This document shows, piece after piece, positions 6,401 through 15,353 of a stretch of DNA of 33,628 bases; the first letter of the stretch is position 1; the number at the start of each line of letters is the position of its first letter. The stretch is from Microcaldota archaeon. GTDB taxonomy: Archaea > Micrarchaeota > Micrarchaeia > Norongarragalinales > Norongarragalinaceae. The notes beneath the pieces are model-generated. The model saw nothing but the letters and a program-made list of their open reading frames with translations. It had not been told where the DNA came from and did not search any database. The position numbers and the translations under genes were made by a program. The stretch spans positions 1-33,628 of the forward strand of contig JACRGH010000069.1 of assembly GCA_016212375.1 (NCBI GenBank), written 5' to 3'.

Positions 6401-8746
6401 CTACGGTTGGCCCAAGACTTTCCGGTCGGCTGGCAGCGCACGGCATTCGCTCATCGGCGGCGTGTAGGTGCACGGAATGACCCCATTGAGATTCACGTTT
6501 TCAATGAAAGTCTTGCTGAAGGACTCGCATCCTATCTTGTTATTACGAAACTCGTAACAGTAGCTTCCCAGTGTCGATTTGAGTGCATCGACGTCCTGGT
6601 TCTGCTTTTCGGCTTCTTTCAACGCGTCTTGGCTGGGCGTGCATTTGTTTTCGCGGATGAATCCGGCCGGCCAGATGCAGTACCGGTCACGGGCTTCGCA
6701 GACTACCTTTGAGACGGGGCCTTCGTTGGGTGTGGGGATGCAGCGGTTGACCAACGCTCCGAAATTGTAGTTGTTCGTCACGCGGGTATCTTTGGCGGCG
6801 TTACCCAGGTCGCAGCATAGTTGTCCACCGGAGCAGGGGATTCCGCCGACGGTGTCCAGCACGAACGCACTGCCACAGGTAGTGCGGCATTCGCCGGCTT
6901 TGCCGATGTACGCGATGCTCCGATAGGGGACCGGCTGTCCGTATTTATTGAAATAGTATTCGCGCGTTTGGAATCGGTCTTCAACGGTCAAGTTGCCTTC
7001 ACATGCCTTCAATTCGCTCGTGGTTTGGGCCGTACTGGCGATCGGTCGCGGGGCCGGTTGCGTTGGAGGCGCTATTTTTTCAGGTGACTGCTTGCCGGTG
7101 ATTTGTCCGGACGCTTCGTGTTCTTCCAGTTGACGTTGGATGCCTGTATACCCATCGTATACTTTTATTTTCAATCCGTACGTCCCGGTTTGGGCAGGCG
7201 GGTTGGCGTCAACGGGGTAAATGTACAATCCGTTCTGACGGTGCGTGGTTGTGTCGAGGTTCCGCCTGAATGGCAGGCGCCCTTGGCTCGTGAATTCTAC
7301 GGTGATGCCGCCGCGGTGTTTCTTCAATTCGGCCTGGTCGATGGCGAACGCGACGTATACCATCCGCTTGTTGGCGCTTTGAGGACTTTGGTAGATTCGG
7401 ATAGTTTCCGGGTCGATTAACGGCTTTCCTCCAGTCGGAACGGAGGTGCGCGTGTCTTTTTCCGGTTTCTGTTTGGCTTCCGCGGCGCGTTCTATCGCCC
7501 GAGTCTGCATCACGGTCAGTACGACATATTGCGCTGTTTTTTCCTTATAGCGGGCTTTAAGTTCTTCGGGCACGTGTTTCAGGTCCAAGGCCGACGTCAT
7601 GAAACGGACGGCGGTTTCACTGCTTGGCATCTTTGGCTCCATGATTCCGGGTTTGACTTTGCCGGTTTGCGTTTGCGGGTCGTACAGTCCCACAGGCACG
7701 GGCAATGTCGTCTTCTTGAACGTGTCAATCTGTTCGACTCTCAGTTCCGCAAGGCCGTCGCTTGCGACGCTCTTTACCGTGAAGTAGTAGTCCTGGAATT
7801 GGAGCTTGTCGCCTTTTTTCAACAGGTATTGTCCCACCTGGGTCGGTTCGCCGGCGACGTGCACAGGGCCTTCCACAAACCTCTCGGGCTGATTGCTCCA
7901 AGAGGGTTTCTCTTCGGCGGCCACCTGGTGGAACGTCGTGAGAATGATAACGTAATCCCCGTTGGGAACCGGTTCGCCATCGGGTGAGCGGCCGTACCAC
8001 TGGACGGGCTCGTCGCCGAAATCGGCCGGATTCTGGACATCTTCAGTCACGCTCTTATAGATGACGTTGTCCGCCTTTCGTTCCACGAGGTTTGAACGGA
8101 TATCGCCTAACGGCTTGACGGTCACGCTTTCTGAAAACGAAGTGCGCAGGTTGCCACGGGGGATTTTTTCGGCTTCTGACACGTCTTCGACGAATCTGGA
8201 ATAGGTATCGGGGTCATACGCGATTCCCTTGATGCCAACGAAGACTTTAAGGGGCGGCTGGTGGGTGAACACCCATCCCACGGTGGGGTATTCGTCCGCG
8301 GTACTGCCCGGTGGACGCGGAAGCGAGTAGGCCGGAAGCCGGAAAAGCGGAATCAGTCGGGGGTTGGCTTTTTGGAATGCCGAATCCAATGACAAATCGG
8401 TCCACTTTTCCTTGGTGCTTTCCAGCCAAATCTTCCTGCTGTTAACTTTGATCTGAATGAAGATTTTGCCGGAGGACGAGTCGGTCCACGCCAAAGTTGC
8501 ACGTTTCGGAAATTTCTCAGAGTCGGAACGCTCCGTTTTTAGGTATTTAACGTCGTCTTCCAGGCTGGGCTTGGCCGCGGCATATCCCGTGGGTATTTTT
8601 TCCAAGACGAAGAAGTCGATGACCGAGTAGGTGCTTTCCATGAATGTCTTTTGAAACGAAACGGTCACGGGCGCGGCAAGGACCAGTGCAGAAAAGAAGA
8701 GTCCGGCAATCAGGACGGAAAAGGCGAGGTTCGAAAAAATCTTCAT
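6401..8746 (-). CDS. Large secreted protein of unknown function with a Cys-rich C-terminal region
   Basis: 781 aa ORF with N-terminal signal peptide MKIFSNLAFSVLIAGLFFSALVLAAP and many Cys in the last ~200 aa. Confidence 0.8.
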   Translation of the reverse strand: MKIFSNLAFSVLIAGLFFSALVLAAPVTVSFQKTFMESTYSVIDFFVLEKIPTGYAAAKPSLEDDVKYLKTERSDSEKFPKRATLAWTDSSSGKIFIQIKVNSRKIWLESTKEKWTDLSLDSAFQKANPRLIPLFRLPAYSLPRPPGSTADEYPTVGWVFTHQPPLKVFVGIKGIAYDPDTYSRFVEDVSEAEKIPRGNLRTSFSESVTVKPLGDIRSNLVERKADNVIYKSVTEDVQNPADFGDEPVQWYGRSPDGEPVPNGDYVIILTTFHQVAAEEKPSWSNQPERFVEGPVHVAGEPTQVGQYLLKKGDKLQFQDYYFTVKSVASDGLAELRVEQIDTFKKTTLPVPVGLYDPQTQTGKVKPGIMEPKMPSSETAVRFMTSALDLKHVPEELKARYKEKTAQYVVLTVMQTRAIERAAEAKQKPEKDTRTSVPTGGKPLIDPETIRIYQSPQSANKRMVYVAFAIDQAELKKHRGGITVEFTSQGRLPFRRNLDTTTHRQNGLYIYPVDANPPAQTGTYGLKIKVYDGYTGIQRQLEEHEASGQITGKQSPEKIAPPTQPAPRPIASTAQTTSELKACEGNLTVEDRFQTREYYFNKYGQPVPYRSIAYIGKAGECRTTCGSAFVLDTVGGIPCSGGQLCCDLGNAAKDTRVTNNYNFGALVNRCIPTPNEGPVSKVVCEARDRYCIWPAGFIRENKCTPSQDALKEAEKQNQDVDALKSTLGSYCYEFRNNKIGCESFSKTFIENVNLNGVIPCTYTPPMSECRALPADRKVLGQP

Positions 8747-8913
8747 GGTTTTAGGATGCGGTTTGTACTTAAAAAACTCCGTTTTTGCGTTTCGGCTGGT
8801 TTTTTTCTCCCTTATCTCTTTCTATTTCGCAGGCGGCTTTTTGCCTATTTTTTTCCCCTTTTTGCAACCTTTAAATCCCCGTTTGGGCCTTTCTTTGCTA
8901 TCAGGTCATCGTC

Positions 8914-9339
8914 ATGGCGGAAAACTGGGTTATTCTAGCATTGGGCGCGGTCGTGCTATTGGGCGTTGCCAACGTCCTTCTGAAATTGGTGGCGGTAAAA
9001 GCCCAGGATTCGAATTTGCCCGTGCACGACCTGGTCGCATGGTTGCCGGTCATCGTTCTGGTGGTATTGGCGTTGGCGGCGCTTGTGGTGTGGGTGCTCA
9101 AACCGTCCTCCGACCTTCTGGTTTTGTCCGTTTTCTGGATTTTAGCCTCCGTCGTGGCCGTTGCGTTCATCTTCCTGGCTTTGCAAAAGGGCAGCGCGTC
9201 CGTTGTTACCGCCCTGTTGGCATTATCGGCCGTGGTCGTCGCCGTGATTTCTTTCGTCTTTTTCGGCGAACGCCTTTCGGCCCAGCAGCTGGTGGGCATC
9301 GCGTTGTGTTTGGTGGCCGTGGCGGCGTTCGCCCTATAG
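8914..9339 (+). CDS. EamA/DMT-like half-size membrane transporter
   Basis: 141 aa, four or five hydrophobic helices; FLALQKGSASVVTALLALSAVVVAVISFVFFGERLSAQQLVGIALCLVAV is EamA-like. Confidence 0.8.
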   Translation: MAENWVILALGAVVLLGVANVLLKLVAVKAQDSNLPVHDLVAWLPVIVLVVLALAALVVWVLKPSSDLLVLSVFWILASVVAVAFIFLALQKGSASVVTALLALSAVVVAVISFVFFGERLSAQQLVGIALCLVAVAAFAL

Positions 9340-9357
9340 TTTTCTTGTTTTTGCGCG

Positions 9358-10491
9358 CTATTTTTGGATTTTGTGCACCTCGATTTCCTTTTCGCCAGGC
9401 CGTTCAGCCAGGAATCGTTCGAGGTTTTTTCGGGCAGTCGACAGTTTTCCGTATTTTTTCCGCATCTGCACATCGCGTTTTTGCATGTCTTCCAACCGCA
9501 ATCCATCCGGTGTTTCATTTTTGCGCAAGGCGCTTAGCACGCGCTCCCATTCGTTCAGGTCGAATTGGATTTCCAGCGCTTTTTCAAAGTCCGACCGATC
9601 CTGTAAAAGTCGTTTTTGGGTTAGGAGCCATTCACTTTCCTTCCCTTTCTCCGGAGGTGAGTCCAATAGGTTTCGTGTTTCGTATTGCCAGCGCTGATAC
9701 ATGCGTTCTGTCGAGAGGGGCGTAATTTCCGCTTTTTCCTCTATGTTTTCCTCTTGTACGGGCTGCAGTCGGTCCATCAGCCCCCGACCATATTGGAATG
9801 CCCGTTTTTTCCATTGCTGCATGATTTTCCGGGTGCCGGTGACGTTCTGGACCGCCGTTTCGGGCGTTTGCCGCAACACTTCATGCAACGCATCCAGCAT
9901 CCGCAACGTGACGTGGAGCCGGTTGTATTCGCGCTGGATGTCCCCGGCGCATTTCCTGACATGGTCGAAGTTTTTGGCTTTTTGCTGGGCGCTCAGCGGT
10001 TTGGCGCCCGTCCTAGAATGGAGGATGAGTCCGTCCACCCGGTTGGCCAATGGGACCCGTCGTTTGAGTGTGCGGTTTTCCAACGTGTTGCGGATGGCCG
10101 CGTCCACCGGCGGGTACATGCCCGCCGTTGCTGAAAAATAAAACGCCATGTCCGGAAGCCCGAACGCATGTGCCGCCGCCAACCCGACTCCGGACGCTTC
10201 CAGGGCTTCCTTGAGGGTGATGGTGTGGATGTTTCGTTTTGGCATCGCGACGCGGAGCGGGTTGCGTCCTTGGATCAGGCTGAGTTGGTGTTCAGGTTTG
10301 CTCACCAGTTCATTCAGGACCCGGTGGGCGTAATATTGCGTTTCCAATTGGCGGATGCGTGTTGCCACTTTCTGCCGGGCGCGCTGGGGCGAGACGTTGT
10401 TCAGCAGGATGGAATAGTGTTTGAGCAATTCGTCAGCCAAGCTGTCGAAGTGTTCGGGAAACGGCGCTTCGGACCGGCGCAAAAGGACCAT
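9358..10491 (-). CDS. Hypothetical protein
   Basis: 377 aa ORF rich in charged helical segments; no family recognised. Confidence 0.75.
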   Translation of the reverse strand: MVLLRRSEAPFPEHFDSLADELLKHYSILLNNVSPQRARQKVATRIRQLETQYYAHRVLNELVSKPEHQLSLIQGRNPLRVAMPKRNIHTITLKEALEASGVGLAAAHAFGLPDMAFYFSATAGMYPPVDAAIRNTLENRTLKRRVPLANRVDGLILHSRTGAKPLSAQQKAKNFDHVRKCAGDIQREYNRLHVTLRMLDALHEVLRQTPETAVQNVTGTRKIMQQWKKRAFQYGRGLMDRLQPVQEENIEEKAEITPLSTERMYQRWQYETRNLLDSPPEKGKESEWLLTQKRLLQDRSDFEKALEIQFDLNEWERVLSALRKNETPDGLRLEDMQKRDVQMRKKYGKLSTARKNLERFLAERPGEKEIEVHKIQK

Positions 10492-10791
10492 GGGGACGTA
10501 AGGGCGGTTTTTGTTCTATAACCTTGCGGCGGTCGGGGGTGGCAAAGATACAAAAAAATTAAAAACGGCGCCGGCTACAAGTTGTCCATCGCTTTTTCCG
10601 GCTCTTCAGGTTCATTCGGGCCTTTTTACCGGTTGACGTTTCCGAGGTTTTTTCCCATGAGAAGCACTATTACATCTCAATCCAACGCTCCGTCGCCTTC
10701 AGTGGCTAGCCCGGTTGCATCCTCTATTCCGGCTTCCGTCCCGTCTACTTTGCCTGCTACTCCAAAAACCCATGCCCCGGCCATGCCTTCC

Positions 10792-11742
10792 ATGACCTTT
10801 GATTACGATATCCTCATCATCGGAGCGGGTGCCGCCGGCCTGACCGCCGCCGTTTATACCACGCGCAAAAAGCTCAAAACCGGCATCATCAGCATCGACG
10901 TGGGCGGTCAGACGAATTTGACGTCCAACATCGAGAATTATCCGGGTGTGGATGCCATGCACGGCGCCATGCTGATGCAGGAGTTCCTCAAAAAAGCGGT
11001 GTCCTTCGGTGCCACCTTGGTCAGCGGAAAGGTAGGAAAAGTGGAAAAATTGGAACCGGCCGGATTCAAAATCCACCTCAAAGATGGTCAGGTCCTTTCA
11101 TGTAAAGCGCTCATTTTGGCATTCGGCAAAGTCCCGCGCACCCTTGGGATTCCGGGCGAGGACCACTACTTCGGCAAAGGCATTTCCACCTGCGTGACGT
11201 GTGATGGGCCCCTGTTCAACCAAAAAGATGTCGTCATCGTGGGCGGCGGCAATTCGGCTATCGAAGGTGCTTTGGAGCTGTCGCACATCGCCAAGAAAGT
11301 CTATTTGATCCACCGGCGGGACAAGTTCACCGCCGATGCCGTAACGGTGGACAAGCTCAAGGCCAAAGCCAATTTGGAAATCATTTACAACTCGGTGTGT
11401 ACGGAAGTCAAGGGCGACAAATTTGTTCGAAGTGTGACGGTCGAGGACGTCAACAGCAAAGCCAAACGTGACCTTGCCATTTCCGGCATGTTTTTGGAAA
11501 TCGGTTTCATCATGGACATTTCCATGTTGGACGGCCTCGGCCTGCAAACCAACGAAAAGAAAGAAGTGGTCACCGATTTACGCTGCAACACCAACGTTCC
11601 GGGCATCTTTGCGGCCGGCGATTGCACCATCATCCCGTATAAGCAGACCGTCATTTCCGCGGGAGAAGGGGCGAAAGCCGCGCTGGAGGCGCATCGTTAC
11701 CTTACCGGGGCTAAGGGAATTACCCTTGACTGGGATCATTAA
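10792..11742 (+). CDS. trxB: Thioredoxin-disulfide reductase
   Basis: DYDILIIGAGAAGLTAAVYTTRK, CVTCDGPLFNQKDVVIVGGGNSAIEGALEL, GIFAAGDCTIIPYKQTVISAGEGAKAALEAHRYL. The ORF extends upstream to an ATG at 10657. Confidence 0.93.
   Translation: MTFDYDILIIGAGAAGLTAAVYTTRKKLKTGIISIDVGGQTNLTSNIENYPGVDAMHGAMLMQEFLKKAVSFGATLVSGKVGKVEKLEPAGFKIHLKDGQVLSCKALILAFGKVPRTLGIPGEDHYFGKGISTCVTCDGPLFNQKDVVIVGGGNSAIEGALELSHIAKKVYLIHRRDKFTADAVTVDKLKAKANLEIIYNSVCTEVKGDKFVRSVTVEDVNSKAKRDLAISGMFLEIGFIMDISMLDGLGLQTNEKKEVVTDLRCNTNVPGIFAAGDCTIIPYKQTVISAGEGAKAALEAHRYLTGAKGITLDWDH
11644..11711 (+). repeat. 68-bp perfect direct repeat, copy 1 (inside the trxB 3' end)
   Basis: Identical to 11809-11876, offset 165 bp. Confidence 0.95.
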
Positions 11743-11746
11743 TCCC

Positions 11747-11803
11747 GGAAGGGGGTGAGGCCCAGGCCGGGCCAGGGGGAAACCGTGTTTCACCCGGGGC
11801 GAC
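11747..11803 (+). repeat. GC-rich gene-terminus-associated repeat, copy C
   Basis: GGAAGGGGGTGAGGCCCAGGCCGGGCCAGGGGGAAACCGTGTTTCACCCGGGGCGACC aligns with copies A (rc) and B. Confidence 0.65.
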
Positions 11804-11808
11804 CAAGT

Positions 11809-11907
11809 CAGACCGTCATTTCCGCGGGAGAAGGGGCGAAAGCCGCGCTGGAGGCGCATCGTTACCTTACCGGGGCGAAAGGTATTTCGTTGGATTGGGA
11901 TCACTGA
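11809..11907 (+). pseudogene. Duplicated 3' end of trxB with a recoded last 10 codons (…GAKGISLDWDH*)
   Basis: 68 bp identical to 11644-11711, then GCGAAAGGTATTTCGTTGGATTGGGATCACTGA vs GCTAAGGGAATTACCCTTGACTGGGATCATTAA in the intact gene; peptide conserved except T/S. Confidence 0.85.
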
Positions 11908-12002
11908 TTTGAATCCCGATTCTGGCGCGCGAACGGCGTTTCGTTGCAGGACCAAAAAAATGTTTGCGCTGAATGCTTAGCGCTAAGGGTTCAAAAAAAA
12001 TA

Positions 12003-12033
12003 AAGCGCGGGGAAGCGCTTTCGGCTTTTTTCT
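12003..12033 (+). terminator. Hairpin plus T-tract between convergent trxB and the minus-strand CDS
   Basis: AAAGCGC-GGGGAA-GCGCTTT followed by CGGCTTTTTTCT. Confidence 0.55.
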
Positions 12034-13246
12034 AACGGATTTTAAGGGCCGCGTCGGCAATCCGGGCCAATTCCGGCATCCCGCCCTGCGTCCGAGATTT
12101 GAGGAACGCAATCAGATCCGTCCGGCTCAATACCGCTTTCCGGGCTCCGACTTTCCGGGAGTAATCGTTCCATTGTCTGACGAAGTCTTTGGCCTGGATT
12201 TCGCCGGCGTTCGCACCGATGCGGTTGCGGTGATTGAGCCATTCGTGGGTCAATTTGACCGTATCCACTCCGTGGTTATGCGGATTTTTATAATAGTTTT
12301 TTACCGCGGTCTGAGCTAAACTTATCCGCGAATGTTGTTGAATCGCCTGGGGTTGGACAACCGCAGTTGGGGCAGTTGAATACCGGTCTTCGACCATTTT
12401 GGTTCCGAAATAATTCGCTCCAAGCGCCATTCCGCCTGCGACCGCCGCACCGGCTGCAATCCATTGCATGCGGGATGCTTTTGGCCCCGGGTATTGACTG
12501 GCCTTTCCGGTTTTCTTGAAATCATTTGGCCGATACACGTTCAAAAATCCGATGTCGGTCAATTTCCGCCCGTTTGACAATTCGTTTTCAATTGCGGCCC
12601 TGATTTTATGCGCATGTTCGGAGGATAATTTGTCGATTTCGATGTTGTGCCCATTTGCCATCTCAACTGTTTTCAACTCTTTCCCATTGCGAAGGCTGTA
12701 ATACAGTTTGATGGCGTTGATGTCGTGTTTTCTTTGGAACCATCCTCCGGATTTCGGCTTGTCGAACACGTCAAAAAAACTGATCTTTCCTTTTTTATCA
12801 ATCATTTTTTGGATATTTCCAAAAAGTACCGTAGGATTTTCCAAATGCTTGGCGTATGTATCCGGTAGGTGGTTGATTCCCAATTGGGTTTGGAGCATTG
12901 TTTTCAATTGTTCCGACGTACGGCTATCCGAATGTGGGGTAGCTTCATTCTCTTGGGTCCGTTTCCCTTTGAACCATTCCCTCGGTCTCCATTCGTGAAT
13001 CGGTTTTATCCAAGCCATAATGCCGCGCCCTCCCTTTTTGGGTTGATTAAATAGTGACGGGTCTGTATTTAACTGTTGGTCGGCTTGGCGGGTCGGCCCG
13101 TCATTTGCCAATGTGGTTTCTTTTTCCTTTGTTTTTTTTGACGCGTATTCTTCAGCGGCTCTTTTGCGTGCTTCCCGCTCTTCGTTGCTTGCAAAAAGCC
13201 GCACTACCTTTTTCCGCGGCAGGGGTCCTTTCGGGTTTTCCGTCAT
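12032..13246 (-). CDS. Hypothetical protein with an internal transmembrane segment
   Basis: MTENPKGPLPRKK… start chosen because the longer ORF (to 13369) overlaps the divergent lipoprotein gene; TM SRMQWIAAGAAVAGGMALGANYF. Confidence 0.7.
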   Translation of the reverse strand: MTENPKGPLPRKKVVRLFASNEEREARKRAAEEYASKKTKEKETTLANDGPTRQADQQLNTDPSLFNQPKKGGRGIMAWIKPIHEWRPREWFKGKRTQENEATPHSDSRTSEQLKTMLQTQLGINHLPDTYAKHLENPTVLFGNIQKMIDKKGKISFFDVFDKPKSGGWFQRKHDINAIKLYYSLRNGKELKTVEMANGHNIEIDKLSSEHAHKIRAAIENELSNGRKLTDIGFLNVYRPNDFKKTGKASQYPGPKASRMQWIAAGAAVAGGMALGANYFGTKMVEDRYSTAPTAVVQPQAIQQHSRISLAQTAVKNYYKNPHNHGVDTVKLTHEWLNHRNRIGANAGEIQAKDFVRQWNDYSRKVGARKAVLSRTDLIAFLKSRTQGGMPELARIADAALKIR

Positions 13247-13337
13247 GCTTTTCGTTGGGTTGATTCGGGTATAAAATCCGTATTTTAGGCGGTTTTTGGC
13301 CGGTTGGTTTTTATCCGTCCGGGACGTCAAATTTGCC

Positions 13338-14327
13338 ATGGCGCGTACGTTGTTATTTTTGGGATTCATCGTGGTCGCACTAATTTCAACCGGCTGCCTC
13401 TCCTCGACCGTTTACAAATACGTCTGCACCGACGGCCGCATCTTGGACGCACCGCAGGGGTGCCTTAACTTGTCGAGCGGTTCGGGCCAGGGCGGCACCG
13501 GCGCGTCCGGCGGCTCCTTGGTGCCGGAACCCACGCTTCCGGGCGGCGGTTTGCCTTCGATTACTCCGCCTTCCAGCGCAGACCTTGGGGTGCTGGAACG
13601 TGACGTGCTGGACGGCATCAATTTGGTCCGCGTCCAAAATGGCTTGGATCAACTGAAATGGAGCGAGCGCGCGGCGTCAGCCGATCGCAAGTACGCCCAA
13701 TACTTGGTCGAATCGGGTAATTTCGCCCACTCGGCCGATGGCGGGCAGACGGTGCACGACCGTCTGGACGGGGAGGGTTTGACGTATTTTTTGGCCAATG
13801 AGAATTTGGCCCAGGTGTCGTTCAGTGGAGCGTTGCCCTCGGCGAAAGAGGTGGTGGACGGTTGGATGCAAAGCCCGGGGCACCGCAGCAACCTCATCGA
13901 CGTTGACAAGCTTTACAGTCATGCCGGCGTGGGAGTGTATTGCGGCAAAGGCGTCTGCGTTTTTGCGTATTCCGCAGTGAGTTTGCGGCGGACTTCGGCT
14001 TATGCGTTGGAGCCGAATTTCTACTCGTTCGTATACGTCAACGACCCCGGTTTCGGATTCGCAAAAACCGTGCCGGTCAGCATCACCCTGTCCAATGTTT
14101 CCGGAAAACTGGACGCGTTCGTATTGCCCAATTCTACGGTGTTTGATGAGGCCAAAGCCTTACCTGCTTCGGATTTCGCGGCTCGCAAGTTCCCCTATGT
14201 GCGGTCGTTCGAGAATAGTCGTGGCTTTTCGGTTGACCTCAACGCCTCGGTGGGCACCGGTGTGATGGTGATTAACACGGCGACGCAAACGAGTAAGTTT
14301 GTGTTGACGGTTGAGTTGACGGGGTAG
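13338..14327 (+). CDS. CAP/SCP-domain (CAP superfamily) predicted lipoprotein
   Basis: MARTLLFLGFIVVALISTGC lipobox; CAP motifs INLVRVQNGLDQLKW…GNFAHSADG…NENLAQ…VVDGWMQSPGHRSNLI…GVGVYC. Confidence 0.85.
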   Translation: MARTLLFLGFIVVALISTGCLSSTVYKYVCTDGRILDAPQGCLNLSSGSGQGGTGASGGSLVPEPTLPGGGLPSITPPSSADLGVLERDVLDGINLVRVQNGLDQLKWSERAASADRKYAQYLVESGNFAHSADGGQTVHDRLDGEGLTYFLANENLAQVSFSGALPSAKEVVDGWMQSPGHRSNLIDVDKLYSHAGVGVYCGKGVCVFAYSAVSLRRTSAYALEPNFYSFVYVNDPGFGFAKTVPVSITLSNVSGKLDAFVLPNSTVFDEAKALPASDFAARKFPYVRSFENSRGFSVDLNASVGTGVMVINTATQTSKFVLTVELTG

Positions 14328-14400
14328 CATCTCGTTATTTTATTTTTCCACAATCCTGATGCTTTTATCTATCTGTTTGTTTGTTGATGTGTTGGTTGTT

Positions 14401-15249
14401 TTGGAAAAATACCTTGCATTGTTTTTCGTTGGTGTTCTTATTTTTGGGTGTACTCAGCCATTGCGGTGCGTCGATTCCGACGGTGGTGCTGATTTTTTCC
14501 AAAAAGGAACGGTGTCCAAAACCGATGGGTTGAGTGTTATGAACAATACCGATTGGTGTAAGCCGCCTACTTTCGGACTTGTATCCGTGAGCTTTGGTAT
14601 TCGTAAAACGTTGAAAATCAATGATACGATTGATGTCAATGGCACCGGCACGCTGACACTTCTTAAGATTACGAGGGAAATTGATTCACACTATTTGGTT
14701 GGTGGGCGTAGTGGGTTCACTGGTAATGTGTCTGCTGAACATGCGGAGTTTAATTGCACGGGGCTTTGTACGAATACTCGTTCTGGGCGTTTTAGATTGA
14801 TTACCGACCAATTGCCTAACGGGCTTAAAGACGGTCTTGATAGTACCAACATTGGTTTTGACGGTAATCCCGACCCGATTTGGTTTTCAATTTTCGCAAC
14901 CGCGATACGCCCGGACCAAGTCGATCTTACTATTATCCGCTCGTATGGTAGGCAAGGCGTGGATCACCGGCTTTCCATTGGAAATAAAGTCATGTTTGGC
15001 AACGATACGTGGTTCGCCGTCGATTCAATCAGCGATAATACGACCCATATTACCGTTTCCTCCAGAACCGGGGTCAAGGCCCTTCAATTGCGTGGCGGAG
15101 ATTCTTTTGATGATAATGTCTCGGTGGTCTGGATTCAGGGAGTTGAAGCCCCCGTGAATACTCGATTGATAGAGTATACTTGTACGCGAACTGAAACTCA
15201 CGATTGCGCGGTTGATGGGAAATTATGTCAGGATGGGGCATGCAAATAG
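14401..15249 (+). CDS. Predicted secreted lipoprotein of unknown function
   Basis: TTG start gives MEKYLALFFVGVLIFGC (lipobox); CVDSDGGADFFQKGTV motif; visibly lower GC than neighbours. The ATG alternative is 14359. Confidence 0.65.
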   Translation: MEKYLALFFVGVLIFGCTQPLRCVDSDGGADFFQKGTVSKTDGLSVMNNTDWCKPPTFGLVSVSFGIRKTLKINDTIDVNGTGTLTLLKITREIDSHYLVGGRSGFTGNVSAEHAEFNCTGLCTNTRSGRFRLITDQLPNGLKDGLDSTNIGFDGNPDPIWFSIFATAIRPDQVDLTIIRSYGRQGVDHRLSIGNKVMFGNDTWFAVDSISDNTTHITVSSRTGVKALQLRGGDSFDDNVSVVWIQGVEAPVNTRLIEYTCTRTETHDCAVDGKLCQDGACK

Positions 15250-15353
15250 CCGGAATGTTGTGTTCTTTTTTTTACTTGCGTCTGGATTGATGCGCCCTCT
15301 TATTTCTTGGCGATTTCCGTCTTAGGCTTTTGTTACCTATCTTTTTTCTTTTC

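Noticed and set aside
11976-11987. CTTAGCGCTAAG 12-bp perfect palindrome after trxB
   Set aside because: Several such palindromes are expected by chance in 33 kb, and no adjacent gene start makes an operator likely.
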